Shown here: in pieces, positions 22,788 through 33,450 of the stretch
Numbering within the stretch: the stretch's first letter is position 1
How the letters are laid out: every line of letters starts with the position of its first letter
From: Nannocystis sp.
Lineage (GTDB): Bacteria; Myxococcota_A; Polyangia; Nannocystales; Nannocystaceae
DNA: 64,000 bases
Assembly: GCF_016714285.1 (NCBI RefSeq)
Contig: NZ_JADJNN010000023.1
Span: forward strand, 62,001-126,000
Direction: 5' to 3'
Translations under genes and position numbers: made by a program
Notes under the pieces: model-generated
The model's input: the letters and a program-made list of their open reading frames with translations, nothing else
Database searches by the model: none
What the model was told of the DNA's origin: nothing

Positions 22788-24485
22788 TCAGGGGTAGGCG
22801 GCGAGGATGTGGATGCCCTGGTTGTCGCGCAGGTAGCTGAAGCCCTTGGCGTCGACGCGGATCGTCAGGCCCTCCTCGAGGTTGAACTTGGTGCTGTCCT
22901 CGGCGATGAGCTCGCCGGCGCTGGTGTACTCGAAGTGGTGGGTGATGCGATTTTGCTGGGGGGTGATCCAGTTGTAGACCTCGCCGAGGACGAAGTTGTC
23001 GCCGCGCAGGGGAATCTCCTGGTGGCGGAGGCGGAACGAGTCGTAGCAGTGGCCGCCGTTCCAGCCCTCGAAGTCGATGGTGACGCGCTGGACGTTCTTC
23101 TTGAGGGAGGCGTCGGCGGCGAAGAAGCGCATGTCGAGGGTGGTGCCGCCGGAGCGCCAGAGGAAGGCGAACTCGTCCTTGTCGTTCATGCCGACGGTGA
23201 AGCCGTCGTACCAGTAGTGGTAGTTGACCGGGACCTGGACGGCGGCGTTGTCCTGCCAGGTGCCGTCGGGCTTGAAGCGGCGGTAGTAGATGCCGTTGCC
23301 GCTGTGGATCTGGGCGGCGAGGATGCCGGCGCCGGTGGCCTGGTTCATGGCGACGTGGGTGCCGTAGCTGGCGTTGATGTCGAAGGCGTTCTGCTGGACC
23401 TTGGCGACGCCGCTGGCGTCGATCCAGTTGACGCGGGTGGCCCCGTTCGGCGACACGGCGACGACGGCGTTGCCGACGGCGTCGATGGCCCCGTCGTGGA
23501 ACTCGAAGTAGCCGCTGGCGATCTGGATCGCGGTCTTGTTCTCGACGATCGGCTGGCACTTGTCGTCGAGCAGGGTGTAGGCGAGGCGGTGGTTGGCGTC
23601 GCCGCCGTTGCGGTCGTACCAGGTGGTCAGCACCTTCTGTGACTGCCTCGCCATGTACACGGTCGGGTGCGGCGGGACGTCGTTGGGCTGCATGTCGTAC
23701 TTGCCGGCGATGAACTCGGGGCGGCGGACGCTGCGGTCGGCGTTGAAGCAGGTGACGTAGATGTTGCCGTTCGCGCCGCGGGTGACCACGAGGGCGCCGT
23801 CGGCCGCGACGTCGTAGTCCTCGCTTCCGTTGGGGATGACGAGCAGGACCTCGTCGTCGCAGGCGTCGGGGATGCCGTCGTTGTCGCCGTCGATGTTGTC
23901 GTCGCCGAGCTTGCACTTGTCGACGCCCTCGCAGACGCCGTCGCCGTCGCTGTCGTCGGGGTTGTCCTGCGGGCAGGGGTCGCAGGCGTCGGCGACGGCG
24001 TCGCCGTCGCTGTCCTTGAGGTCATCGCCGGCGGGGCAGAGGTCGCACTCGTCGGGGACGGTGTCGGCGTCGGCGTCGGGGCCAGGCGAGCCGGGGCCGC
24101 AGGGCGGGTCGCCGGTGGTGGAGGCGTCGCCGGTGGTGGAGGTGTCGCCGGTGGTCGAGGCACTCGAGGTGGTGCCGCTGCTCTCGGCGATTTCGCCGGT
24201 CGACGCGAGCTCGGTTGTCGAGCTGGTCGTGGTGAGCTCGGGGCCGTCCGAGGACGAGGCGGAGCCGGTGGCGCCGGAGGTCGAGGGGTCGCCGGAGGTC
24301 GGCGTGTCGCTGGTGGCCGGGGTGTCGCCCGAGCTGGTGATGGCGGTGGTGGAGGTCGCTTCGCCGGTGCTGTTGGTGGTGGAGCCGGCGACGTCGTCGC
24401 CGCAGCCGGCGAGGGTCGCGGCGAGGGTCGCAGCGAGGCTCGAGGCGCCGAGGAGCGAGGTGAGTGGGATCCGACCGGAGGTCAT
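22788..24485 (-). CDS. lipoprotein with TSP type-3-like repeats and beta-rich C-terminal half
   Basis: 565 residues. Signal and lipobox (LAATLAGC, Cys28), then a Ser/Thr/Gly/Asp stalk of about 100 residues with many STTGD units. About 135-215 holds calcium-binding repeats (DADADTVPDECDLCP, DSDGDAVADACDPCP, DSDGDGVCEGVDKC, DGDNDGIPDACDD). The remaining 350 residues are beta-rich with repeated aromatic strands (YYRRFKPDGTW, FAFLWRSGGTTLDMRFF, GHCYDSFRLR), suggesting a propeller-like domain; I do not recognise the family. It is a probable surface lipoprotein, divergent from the CAP lipoprotein. TATCGT lies 6 nt before its ATG. Confidence 0.85.
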   Translation of the reverse strand: MTSGRIPLTSLLGASSLAATLAATLAGCGDDVAGSTTNSTGEATSTTAITSSGDTPATSDTPTSGDPSTSGATGSASSSDGPELTTTSSTTELASTGEIAESSGTTSSASTTGDTSTTGDASTTGDPPCGPGSPGPDADADTVPDECDLCPAGDDLKDSDGDAVADACDPCPQDNPDDSDGDGVCEGVDKCKLGDDNIDGDNDGIPDACDDEVLLVIPNGSEDYDVAADGALVVTRGANGNIYVTCFNADRSVRRPEFIAGKYDMQPNDVPPHPTVYMARQSQKVLTTWYDRNGGDANHRLAYTLLDDKCQPIVENKTAIQIASGYFEFHDGAIDAVGNAVVAVSPNGATRVNWIDASGVAKVQQNAFDINASYGTHVAMNQATGAGILAAQIHSGNGIYYRRFKPDGTWQDNAAVQVPVNYHYWYDGFTVGMNDKDEFAFLWRSGGTTLDMRFFAADASLKKNVQRVTIDFEGWNGGHCYDSFRLRHQEIPLRGDNFVLGEVYNWITPQQNRITHHFEYTSAGELIAEDSTKFNLEEGLTIRVDAKGFSYLRDNQGIHILAAYP

Positions 24486-24491
24486 GCCAGC

Positions 24492-24497
24492 ACGATA
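24492..24497 (-). promoter_or_regulatory. -10-like TATCGT, 6 nt before start codon
   Basis: Minus-strand TATCGT upstream of the ATG at 24485, identical to the hexamer at 17248-17253. It lies in the 125-bp divergent gap shared with the CAP lipoprotein. Confidence 0.45.
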
Positions 24498-24597
24498 TCG
24501 CGAAGTGCGGCCGGGCCCCGGGCTTGTGACGGCGCTCCTGGGCGCTCGCGGGCGAATTGGGGTCTGTCGCCCCTTGAGGGATGTGCGCGCTCGGGTC

Positions 24598-24603
24598 TAT
24601 GGT
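24598..24603 (+). promoter_or_regulatory. -10-like TATGGT, 7 nt before start codon
   Basis: TATGGT precedes the ATG at 24611; TTGAGG lies 18 bp further upstream as a possible -35. This is the best two-part promoter match of the set. Confidence 0.5.
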
Positions 24604-24610
24604 GGAGGTG

Positions 24611-25426
24611 ATGTTCGCTCGACCTCGCCTCGTGTTTGCGACCTCGCTGCTGCTCGCGGGTTGTTATGTCGGGGCGGACCTCGAGGGCGTCGAGACTGGC
24701 GGCGGCGATCCGCCGGGCACGTCGTCCAGTGGGTCGATGACGACGCCTGGCAGCAGCGATCCGACGACTGGTGGCGGCGGTGGCGAGACCGGCGGTGGTG
24801 AGGCGAGCAGCGGCGCCGTCGATCCGACCAGCGGCGGCGAGAGCACGGGCCCCGGACTGACGACCGGCCCGGACGTTCCGCCGGACAGCACGACGAGCAC
24901 CGCCGGTGACGACACGACGGGCGCCGCGGAGACGACAGGGATGGGCGGTCCGTCGGATGTGCCCGACAACGCCCACTGCGCCGATGTGGCCGATTGGTCG
25001 CCGGCGTGGGCGCAGCTCGAGCAGGACGTGCTGGTGATCGTCAACCAGGTGCGCAGCCAGGGGGCGAACTGCGGCAGCAAGGGCGCGTTCGGCCCGGCGG
25101 GCCCGTTGACGATGCACCCGGCGCTGCGCTGCGCGGCTCGGAAGCACTCGGTCGACATGGCGGTGCGAAACTTCTTCGATCACATCAACCCCGACGGCGA
25201 GACCCCGTGGGACCGCATGGGCAAGGCCGGCTACGGCAGCTACAGCGCGGCGGGCGAGAACATCGCGGCGGGCTCACCCGACGCGGCGGGCACGATGGAC
25301 CAGTGGATGAACAGCGACGGCCACTGCGCCAACATCATGAACCCCGCCTTCGAGCACATCGGCGTGGGGTATTCGACGGGCGGTCAGTACGGACACCTGT
25401 GGACGCAGGTGTTCGGGGCGAAGTAG
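24611..25426 (+). CDS. CAP-domain (SCP/PR1-like) lipoprotein
   Basis: 271 residues from ATG 24611, chosen for the compact signal MFARPRLVFATSLLLAGC (Cys18); an ATG at 24599 is in frame. A Gly/Thr/Asp stalk of about 100 residues is followed by a CAP domain: VLVIVNQVRSQG, HPALRCAARKHSVDMAVRNFF, HINPDGETPWDRM, AGENIAAGS, and HCANIMNPAFEHIGVGY. These include the two His and the Glu-rich cleft typical of the family. CAP proteins are secreted and variously bind sterols, act as proteases or affect the cell envelope; the exact role is open. Confidence 0.9.
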   Translation: MFARPRLVFATSLLLAGCYVGADLEGVETGGGDPPGTSSSGSMTTPGSSDPTTGGGGGETGGGEASSGAVDPTSGGESTGPGLTTGPDVPPDSTTSTAGDDTTGAAETTGMGGPSDVPDNAHCADVADWSPAWAQLEQDVLVIVNQVRSQGANCGSKGAFGPAGPLTMHPALRCAARKHSVDMAVRNFFDHINPDGETPWDRMGKAGYGSYSAAGENIAAGSPDAAGTMDQWMNSDGHCANIMNPAFEHIGVGYSTGGQYGHLWTQVFGAK

Positions 25427-25464
25427 CACCGGCGTTGCTTTCGCGGGGGCAGTCGATAGGATGG

Positions 25465-25492
25465 GGCACCCGCGCCACGCCTGCGGGGTGCC
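25465..25492 (+). promoter_or_regulatory. hairpin abutting a start codon
   Basis: GGCACCC (25465-25471) pairs with GGGTGCC (25486-25492), ending immediately before the ATG at 25493. If that ATG is used, the stem would block ribosome loading; the in-frame ATG at 25529 may be the real start. A TAGGAT box lies at 25457-25462. Confidence 0.4.
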
Positions 25493-27836
<2,344 letters not shown>

Positions 27837-27847
<11 letters not shown>

Positions 27848-27864
27848 GGGTCACGCGCTAAGGG
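27837..27864. repeat. tandem 14-mer spanning two convergent stop codons
   Basis: TCACGCGCTGAGGG and TCACGCGCTAAGGG lie head to tail with one mismatch. The first holds the TGA of the hybrid kinase; the second holds the TAG (minus strand) of the MlaD gene. A small duplication seems to have set both gene ends. Confidence 0.6.
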
Positions 27865-28931
27865 CCCTCGAAGCCGGCGTCCTTGTCGTCGTCGGTGGTG
27901 CCGAGCGACTTGACGGCCTTGCGGTCCTTGAACAGGTGGACGCGGAAGCCATCGATCTGGAAGAAGCGCTTGATGCCGTCGAAGGTGACGGCGGCGCCGC
28001 GCTCGGCGATGATCGAGAGGTTCTTCATCAGCGGGGCGAGCTTGGTCAGGGCCGGCTTGAGGTCCTTGGCGATGTCCTTGAAGTCGCCGCTGATCTTGTT
28101 GAGGTTGGCGACGGCGGCGTCGCCGTTGCTGAGGATGCGCTCGAACCTGGCGATGTTCTCGGCGCTGAGGGCCTCGCTGGCCTTGTCGAGGCGGGCGAGC
28201 AGGCGGTCCGCGCGGTCGAGCATGCCGGGCACGTCCCGGTTGAGGGTGGCGAGGAGCTTGTCGGCGTTGCCGAGGATGCGGGAGATGCGGGGGTCGTGGA
28301 GGAGGCTGTTGGTGCCCTCGGCCATGCCGCGCAGGTCCTGACGGTTCTCCTCGAGCATGGCCCGCGTGGTGGCGGTGATCGTCTCGACCTCCTTGAGCAG
28401 GTTGTCGAGGCGTTCGCGCGGGAGGCCGGGTCCCTCGTCGAGGCTCTCGGTGAGGGTGTCGATTCGCTTGGCGATGCGGCCGATGTGGGGCAGCAGCGAC
28501 TCCTTGCCGTAGACCATGTCCTTGGTGGCGTTGAGGGCGTTGTCGAAGTCGACGGTGGGGGTGACGCAGGCGAAGGTGCTGTTGGGCGGCATCGGGGCGC
28601 CGTCCATGGCCTGGGTGATGCCGAGGTACTTCTCGCCGAGCATGCCCTTGATGTGGACGGCGGCGCAGGCCTCGGCCCACACGTTGGTGCCGGTGCGGAC
28701 GCGGATGTCGATGACGGCGATGTTGCCCTTGACGCGGATCTGCTCGACCTTGCCGACCTCGACGCCGGCGATGCGCACCGAGTTGCCCTCGACCAGACCG
28801 GCGGCGTCGGCGGTCTCGACGGTGTAGTGGGTGCCGCCGCGGTCGCTGAGGCCGAGCTGCATGGCCAGCCAGGTGAAGGCGCCCAGGGTGACGACGACGA
28901 ATGTACCGAGTGTGATGTAGCGGGTGTTCAT
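27858..28931 (-). CDS. mlaD: MlaD-family (MCE domain) lipid-transport protein
   Basis: 357 residues. An N-terminal anchor helix (YITLGTFVVVTLGAFTWLAM) is followed by an MCE domain (ETADAAGLVEGNSVRIAGVEVGKV, about 35-130) and a long helical, coiled-coil-like region with NADKLLATLNRDVPGMLDRADR and repeats of LLARLDK. The extended C-terminus is like that of MCE proteins which form a periplasmic tunnel. It probably hands phospholipids between membranes. Its ATG overlaps the ATPase stop by one base (TAATG), so the two genes are tightly coupled. Confidence 0.9.
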   Translation of the reverse strand: MNTRYITLGTFVVVTLGAFTWLAMQLGLSDRGGTHYTVETADAAGLVEGNSVRIAGVEVGKVEQIRVKGNIAVIDIRVRTGTNVWAEACAAVHIKGMLGEKYLGITQAMDGAPMPPNSTFACVTPTVDFDNALNATKDMVYGKESLLPHIGRIAKRIDTLTESLDEGPGLPRERLDNLLKEVETITATTRAMLEENRQDLRGMAEGTNSLLHDPRISRILGNADKLLATLNRDVPGMLDRADRLLARLDKASEALSAENIARFERILSNGDAAVANLNKISGDFKDIAKDLKPALTKLAPLMKNLSIIAERGAAVTFDGIKRFFQIDGFRVHLFKDRKAVKSLGTTDDDKDAGFEGP

Positions 28932-29743
28932 TACAGCACCTTGATTGGACCCTGGGTGTTACGTTCGAAGAACTGGCGGACGTGGGCGTGGCTCGACTGC
29001 AGCACGGTGTGGGCTTCACCGAAGACCTGCAGCTTGCCTTGATAGAGGAGACCGATGTGGGTGGCGATGGCGCGGGCCTCGGCGGTGTCGTGGCTGATGA
29101 CGATGAAGGTCATGCCGAGGGTGCGATGGAGCTCGAGGATGAGGTCGTCCAGGGTGGCGGACATCACCGGGTCGAGGCCGGAGGAGGGCTCGTCGCAGAG
29201 GACGATGTCGGGGCGCAGGGCGATGGCGCGGGCGAAGGCGGCGCGCTTGCGCATGCCGCCGGACAGCTCGGAGACCATCTTGCGTTCGGTGCCGGGGAGG
29301 CCGACGCGCTCGAGGTTCTCGGCGACGCGGGCGCGGATCTCGGGCTCGCTCATCTTGGTGTGCTGGCGCATCGGGAAGGCGACGTTGTCGCCGACGCTCA
29401 TGTCGTCGAACAGGGCGCCGTCCTGGAACAGCATGCCGAAGCGGCGGCGCAGGGCGAACAGCTTGTGGCGGTCGGCGGAGCGCTGGTCGTCGAGGCGGGT
29501 GAGATCTTCGTTGAAGACGAGGATGCGGCCGCTGTCGGGCTTGATGAGGCCGACCAGGCAGCGCAGGAGCACGGACTTGCCGGTGCCGGAGGGGCCGAGC
29601 ATCACCATGATGGCGCCCTTGGGGATCAGCAGGGACACCTCATTGAGCACGACGTGCGAGCCGAAGGACTTCGAGACCTTTTCGAATACGACAGCGGCGT
29701 TGATGTCGGCGGCGGCCATGCGATAGAGCGATCCCTCAGGCAT
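28931..29743 (-). CDS. mlaF: MlaF-type ABC transporter ATPase
   Basis: 270 residues with Walker A (GPSGTGKSVLL), the signature LSGGMRKRAAFARAIAL, Walker B (DIVLCDEPSSGLDP) and the switch His (ISHDTAEA). It energises lipid transport with the two permease subunits encoded upstream. The ATG overlaps the permease stop by 8 bp; the internal ATG giving MAAADINAAVV is an alternative start. It follows the order permease, permease, ATPase, MCE protein. Confidence 0.93.
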   Translation of the reverse strand: MPEGSLYRMAAADINAAVVFEKVSKSFGSHVVLNEVSLLIPKGAIMVMLGPSGTGKSVLLRCLVGLIKPDSGRILVFNEDLTRLDDQRSADRHKLFALRRRFGMLFQDGALFDDMSVGDNVAFPMRQHTKMSEPEIRARVAENLERVGLPGTERKMVSELSGGMRKRAAFARAIALRPDIVLCDEPSSGLDPVMSATLDDLILELHRTLGMTFIVISHDTAEARAIATHIGLLYQGKLQVFGEAHTVLQSSHAHVRQFFERNTQGPIKVL

Positions 29744-30458
29744 ACATCAGGGCCGACAGGAACATGTTGAGGACGATGCAGAGCACGGCTGCGTGGACGA
29801 TGGCCCGGTTGGTGGCGATGCCGACGCCCTCGGCGCCGTCGCGCTTGGCGGCACGGTAGCCGTGATAGCAGGCGACGATGGCGACGAGCCAGCCGAAGAT
29901 GACGCCCTTGACGACGCCGGCGAACAGGTCCGGCAGGTGGACGATCTCCTTGACCTGGCTGATGAACACGCCCTCGTTGATGCCCATCTGGTGGACGGCG
30001 GCGAAGTAGCTGGCGCAGATGCCCACGACGTTGGCGTAGGCGCAGAGCAGCGGGAGCATCAGGGTGACGGCCCACAGGCGCGGGGCGATGAGGCGGCGCA
30101 TGGGGTCGATGCCCATGACCTCGAGGGCCTCGACCTGCTCCGAGATCTGCATGTTGGCGAGGCTGGCGGCCAGGGTGGCGCCGATGCGGGCGCCGCAGAC
30201 GACGGCGGCCATCACCGGGTAGAGCTCGCGGATGCCGCCGACGCCGCAGAACAGGCCGAGCATCTCCTGGCCGCCGAAGCGGGCGAAGGTGCCGTAGGCC
30301 TGCACGGACAGGTTCATGCCGGCGAAGATGGTGAGCAGGGTGAGGAGGGCGATGCTGCCGACGCCGGCGTCGAGCGCGTGGCGCACGAACTCGTCCGCCG
30401 GGGGGAGACCCCGGAACTGGGCGCGGACGGCGTGGCGGACGAAGGTGTCGAAGCGCAT
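29736..30458 (-). CDS. mlaE: MlaE-type permease, second copy
   Basis: 240 residues, about five membrane helices, with the MlaE signature: FAGMNLSVQAYGTFARFGGQ, PVMAAVVCGARIGATLAAS, EQVEALEVMGIDPMRRLIAPR and the RDGAEGVGIATNRAIV tail. It lies 6 bp after the first permease gene. The two permeases share the domain but differ clearly in sequence, so a heterodimeric transporter is likely. Confidence 0.88.
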   Translation of the reverse strand: MRFDTFVRHAVRAQFRGLPPADEFVRHALDAGVGSIALLTLLTIFAGMNLSVQAYGTFARFGGQEMLGLFCGVGGIRELYPVMAAVVCGARIGATLAASLANMQISEQVEALEVMGIDPMRRLIAPRLWAVTLMLPLLCAYANVVGICASYFAAVHQMGINEGVFISQVKEIVHLPDLFAGVVKGVIFGWLVAIVACYHGYRAAKRDGAEGVGIATNRAIVHAAVLCIVLNMFLSALMYA

Positions 30459-30464
30459 GAGCTC

Positions 30465-31223
30465 TTACAGCCCGAGGGAGAGCAGCAGCATGCTGGCGAG
30501 GTAATCGCAGACGAGGATCAGGACGATCGTGTAGGTGACGGTGTTGTTGGCGGCCTTGCCGACCCCGGCGGCGCCGCCGGTGGTCTGCAGGCCGAGGTAG
30601 CCGGCGATGAGGCCGACCGCGGTGCCGAACACCAGGCACTTGCTGAGGCCGACGTAGAGGTCGACCAGCGAGACCTGGCTGTAGAGGTTGGCCATGAAGG
30701 AGCCGTGGTCGCAGCCGACGAGCACGACGGCGAAGACCCAGCCGCTGAACAGGCCGAGCAGGGTGGTGAGCACGTTGAGCAGTGGCGTGACGACGGCGCA
30801 GGCGATCAGGCCGGGGAGGACGACGTAGCGGATCGGGTCGACCGACATGACGGCGAGGGCGTCGATCTGGCCGCGCACGCGCATGGTGCCGATGCGGGCG
30901 GCGATCGAGGAGCCGGCCTGGGCGGCGACCATCACCGAGGCGAGGGCGGGGCTGTACTCGCGAAACACGGCGGTGGCGAGCAGCGAGGAGAGCAGCTCCT
31001 CGGCGCCGAAGCTGCGGAAGATGTGCACGCCCTGCAGGGCGATCACGGCGCCGACCGGGGCGACCGCGAGCCCGACCGGGATGAGACAGCGGCGGATCAG
31101 GATCTCGCTGACGCGGAGCGTCTCGCCGACGTAGCGGGGGCCGGTGAACAGCGAACGAACGATGGCAAACAGGTAGACGGCGATGGCGCCCAGGGTCTCG
31201 AGTGCGCGGAGGAGCGGCCTCAC
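30465..31223 (-). CDS. mlaE: MlaE-type permease, first copy
   Basis: 252 residues from GTG 31223 with a purine-rich GGAGGAGG upstream. Family signatures: VGAVIALQGVHIFRSFGAEE, ALASVMVAAQAGSSIAARIGTMRV, IDALAVMSVDPIRYVVLPG and QTTGGAAGVGKAANNTVTY. It is the first gene of a four-gene operon (two permeases, ATPase, MlaD). No MlaB or MlaC homologue is seen in the operon. Confidence 0.88.
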   Translation of the reverse strand: MRPLLRALETLGAIAVYLFAIVRSLFTGPRYVGETLRVSEILIRRCLIPVGLAVAPVGAVIALQGVHIFRSFGAEELLSSLLATAVFREYSPALASVMVAAQAGSSIAARIGTMRVRGQIDALAVMSVDPIRYVVLPGLIACAVVTPLLNVLTTLLGLFSGWVFAVVLVGCDHGSFMANLYSQVSLVDLYVGLSKCLVFGTAVGLIAGYLGLQTTGGAAGVGKAANNTVTYTIVLILVCDYLASMLLLSLGL

Positions 31224-31647
31224 CCGAGCCTGCCTCCTCCGCCGTTCGCATTGGCTGCGGGGGCGAAGTAGCGGCCGGGGCCGTTGGTACAGTGTGGCCA
31301 GGCGCGGTCGATGCGGCGGCCGGGCGGGACGATCCCTACGGCGACGGCTCCGAGTTTGTTCCCGCTGGGCACTGCGATTTCAATGTAACAGCTTCGCCAC
31401 AGCGCACCTACGTTTTTTGCCGAATGGAGCGCATGCAGGGGCACGCAGGGGCCGAGTGCTTATGCGCGCGGATTTGCTCCTGGCAGTCTTTTCGGCCTCC
31501 GCTGGCGGCGGTGGATGCGAGGTCACTGGCACAAGCTGAGGGCGTGCGGGCCGATGCACGGGCAAGGACCTGGGTGGGGGCAGCAGCTTCGGCGATGGAT
31601 CGCAAGAATTTGACTTGCGCCGGCTGGACCGGCCAAGGTTCCAGGCA
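31224..31647. other. 424-bp divergent intergenic region
   Basis: This lies between the Mla operon (minus) and the SGNH-hydrolase gene (plus). It holds no convincing gene. The middle (about 31360-31420) is relatively A+T-rich, with CGTTTTTTGCCG, and probably carries promoters in both directions; I could not fix a clear -35/-10 pair. Confidence 0.5.
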
Positions 31648-33447
31648 ATGGCCTCGCCTCGCAGAAGTTGCCCCCCGGGCCGGGCCCGGACCTGGTGGTG
31701 GCCGGCCTCGGTCAGCATGTTGCTCGTGCTCGGCTGCGGTCCGCTGGGAGGTTGTCACGCGCCGCAGGGCGGGCCCACGGCGCGCGATCCAGAGGCGCCG
31801 ACAGGCGTGCAAGGCGAGGAGGTTGTGGGCCCGGGACGCACCGTGGTGGCCCTGCCGCCGCCAGGTCCCACGCCGATCCTCAACGACGAGGCGCGGGCGG
31901 CCCGGGTCTACGCGCAGCGGGCGGCGCTGGGCGAGCGGGCGACGCTCTTGGAGGACGCCGAGGGCCAGCCCTTCCCGAGTCTGGCGCCGTTGCCAGGGCC
32001 CGAGGCGCTGGTGCAGCCGGCCGGGTTCGGGGCGCCGGTGGTGGCGGGCAGCAACCTCGATGCATTGCCGGGCTCGCGCGGCACGGGGCTCGACGGCACG
32101 GCCATGGCGCCGGCCATCAACGGCAATCTCCTCGGCAACTTCATCCTCCTGGGCGGCGCGGGGGCCGAGGCGCTGGGCAATTTTCACGACGCGCTGCGCC
32201 GGCTGAAGCAGGGCCGCGACCCGGACAACAAGGTGCGGGTGCTGGTGTACGGGGCCTCGCACACGGCGGCGGACGTGTACCCGGCGTACCTGCGGGCCTA
32301 TCTGCAGCACCGCTTCGGGGCGGGCGGTCAGGGGTACATCCCGCTGGTGCGGCCGAGCAAGTTCTACCGGCCGAGCACGCTGACGCTGGAGAGCTCGCGC
32401 GGCTGGAAGGTGGAGCACGCGCAGACGCGAGAGGGCCGCGACGACGGCTACTTCGGGCTGCTCGGGGCGAGCGTGTCGGCGAAGAAGAAGAAGGACTTCG
32501 GTCGCGTGATCCCGGCGGATACGAAGGCCAAGGGGACGACGCACTACGACCTGTATTTCCTGCGCCAGCCGGGCGGTGGTCGCTTCAAGCTGAGCATCGA
32601 CGGCAAGGTGGTGGCGACGATCAACACCAAGGCCAAGGAGGCCGCGCCGGGCTATCACGTGGTGGCGCGCGACGGCGGGCCGCACACGATCGAGGTCGCG
32701 CCGCTGGGCGACGGTGAGGTGCGTCTGTTCGGCGTGGTGCTGGAGAACGACCAGCCGGGGGTCGTGGTCGACACGCTGGGGATCGGTGGGACGCGGGCGG
32801 CCAACCATCTCAAGTGGAACGAGCACGTGTGGTCGGACAACCTGCGCCGCCGCGACCCCGACCTGATCGTGCTGGCCTACGGGACCAACGAGTCGGTCGA
32901 CGAGGACCAGCCGATCGAGGTCTACCGCAAGAACCTGCGCGAGGTGCTGGCGCGGCTGCGGCGGGCCTCGCCGGTGGCGAGCTGCCTGCTGATCGGTCCG
33001 GGCGACTTCCCGGTCAAGGGCGCCGACGGCAGCTTCGGGCCGCGCCCGCGGGTGGCCCAGATCGCTCTGGCTCAGCGCGAGGTCGCGGGCGAGGCGGGCT
33101 GTGCGTTCTGGGACGCGATGCAGTTCATGGGCGGTGAGCTGTCGATGGTGACCTGGGCCGCGGCCGAGCCGGCGATGGCGCAGTCGGACCACCTCCACCT
33201 GACCCGCCGCGGCTACGCGCGCATGGGCATGGCGCTGACCGACGCGCTGATGTTCGACTACGACGCGGCCACGGTGGCGCCGCCGGTGGTCGACAGGGGG
33301 ACGCAGCTGGCGAGCGGGCCTGCGCCGGTGGCGGGGGCGGTGCCTGGGTTGGTCGAGCCGGAGCCTGTCCCAACGGACAGCCTGGCGGGATCGGGGAGTG
33401 AGGACCGCGTGGCGTCGGGCACGGCGCAGCCGGCGTCGTTGCCGTGA
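31648..33447 (+). CDS. SGNH/GDSL-type hydrolase, probable lipoprotein
   Basis: 599 residues from ATG 31648, chosen for the signal WWWPASVSMLLVLGCGPLGGC. A Pro/Ala linker of about 130 residues leads to an SGNH esterase: block I RVLVYGASHTAADVY (Ser in ASHT, a variant of GDS), a beta insert (RFKLSIDGKVVATI), block III LAYGTNESVDEDQ and block V DHLHLTRRGYARMG with the catalytic Asp/His. The layout is like peptidoglycan or polysaccharide O-acetyl esterases/transferases. The tail carries CCTGTCCCAACGGACAG, a dispersed-motif copy in coding sequence. The gene is convergent with and 3 bp from the next. Confidence 0.82.
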   Translation: MASPRRSCPPGRARTWWWPASVSMLLVLGCGPLGGCHAPQGGPTARDPEAPTGVQGEEVVGPGRTVVALPPPGPTPILNDEARAARVYAQRAALGERATLLEDAEGQPFPSLAPLPGPEALVQPAGFGAPVVAGSNLDALPGSRGTGLDGTAMAPAINGNLLGNFILLGGAGAEALGNFHDALRRLKQGRDPDNKVRVLVYGASHTAADVYPAYLRAYLQHRFGAGGQGYIPLVRPSKFYRPSTLTLESSRGWKVEHAQTREGRDDGYFGLLGASVSAKKKKDFGRVIPADTKAKGTTHYDLYFLRQPGGGRFKLSIDGKVVATINTKAKEAAPGYHVVARDGGPHTIEVAPLGDGEVRLFGVVLENDQPGVVVDTLGIGGTRAANHLKWNEHVWSDNLRRRDPDLIVLAYGTNESVDEDQPIEVYRKNLREVLARLRRASPVASCLLIGPGDFPVKGADGSFGPRPRVAQIALAQREVAGEAGCAFWDAMQFMGGELSMVTWAAAEPAMAQSDHLHLTRRGYARMGMALTDALMFDYDAATVAPPVVDRGTQLASGPAPVAGAVPGLVEPEPVPTDSLAGSGSEDRVASGTAQPASLP

Positions 33448-33450
33448 GTG

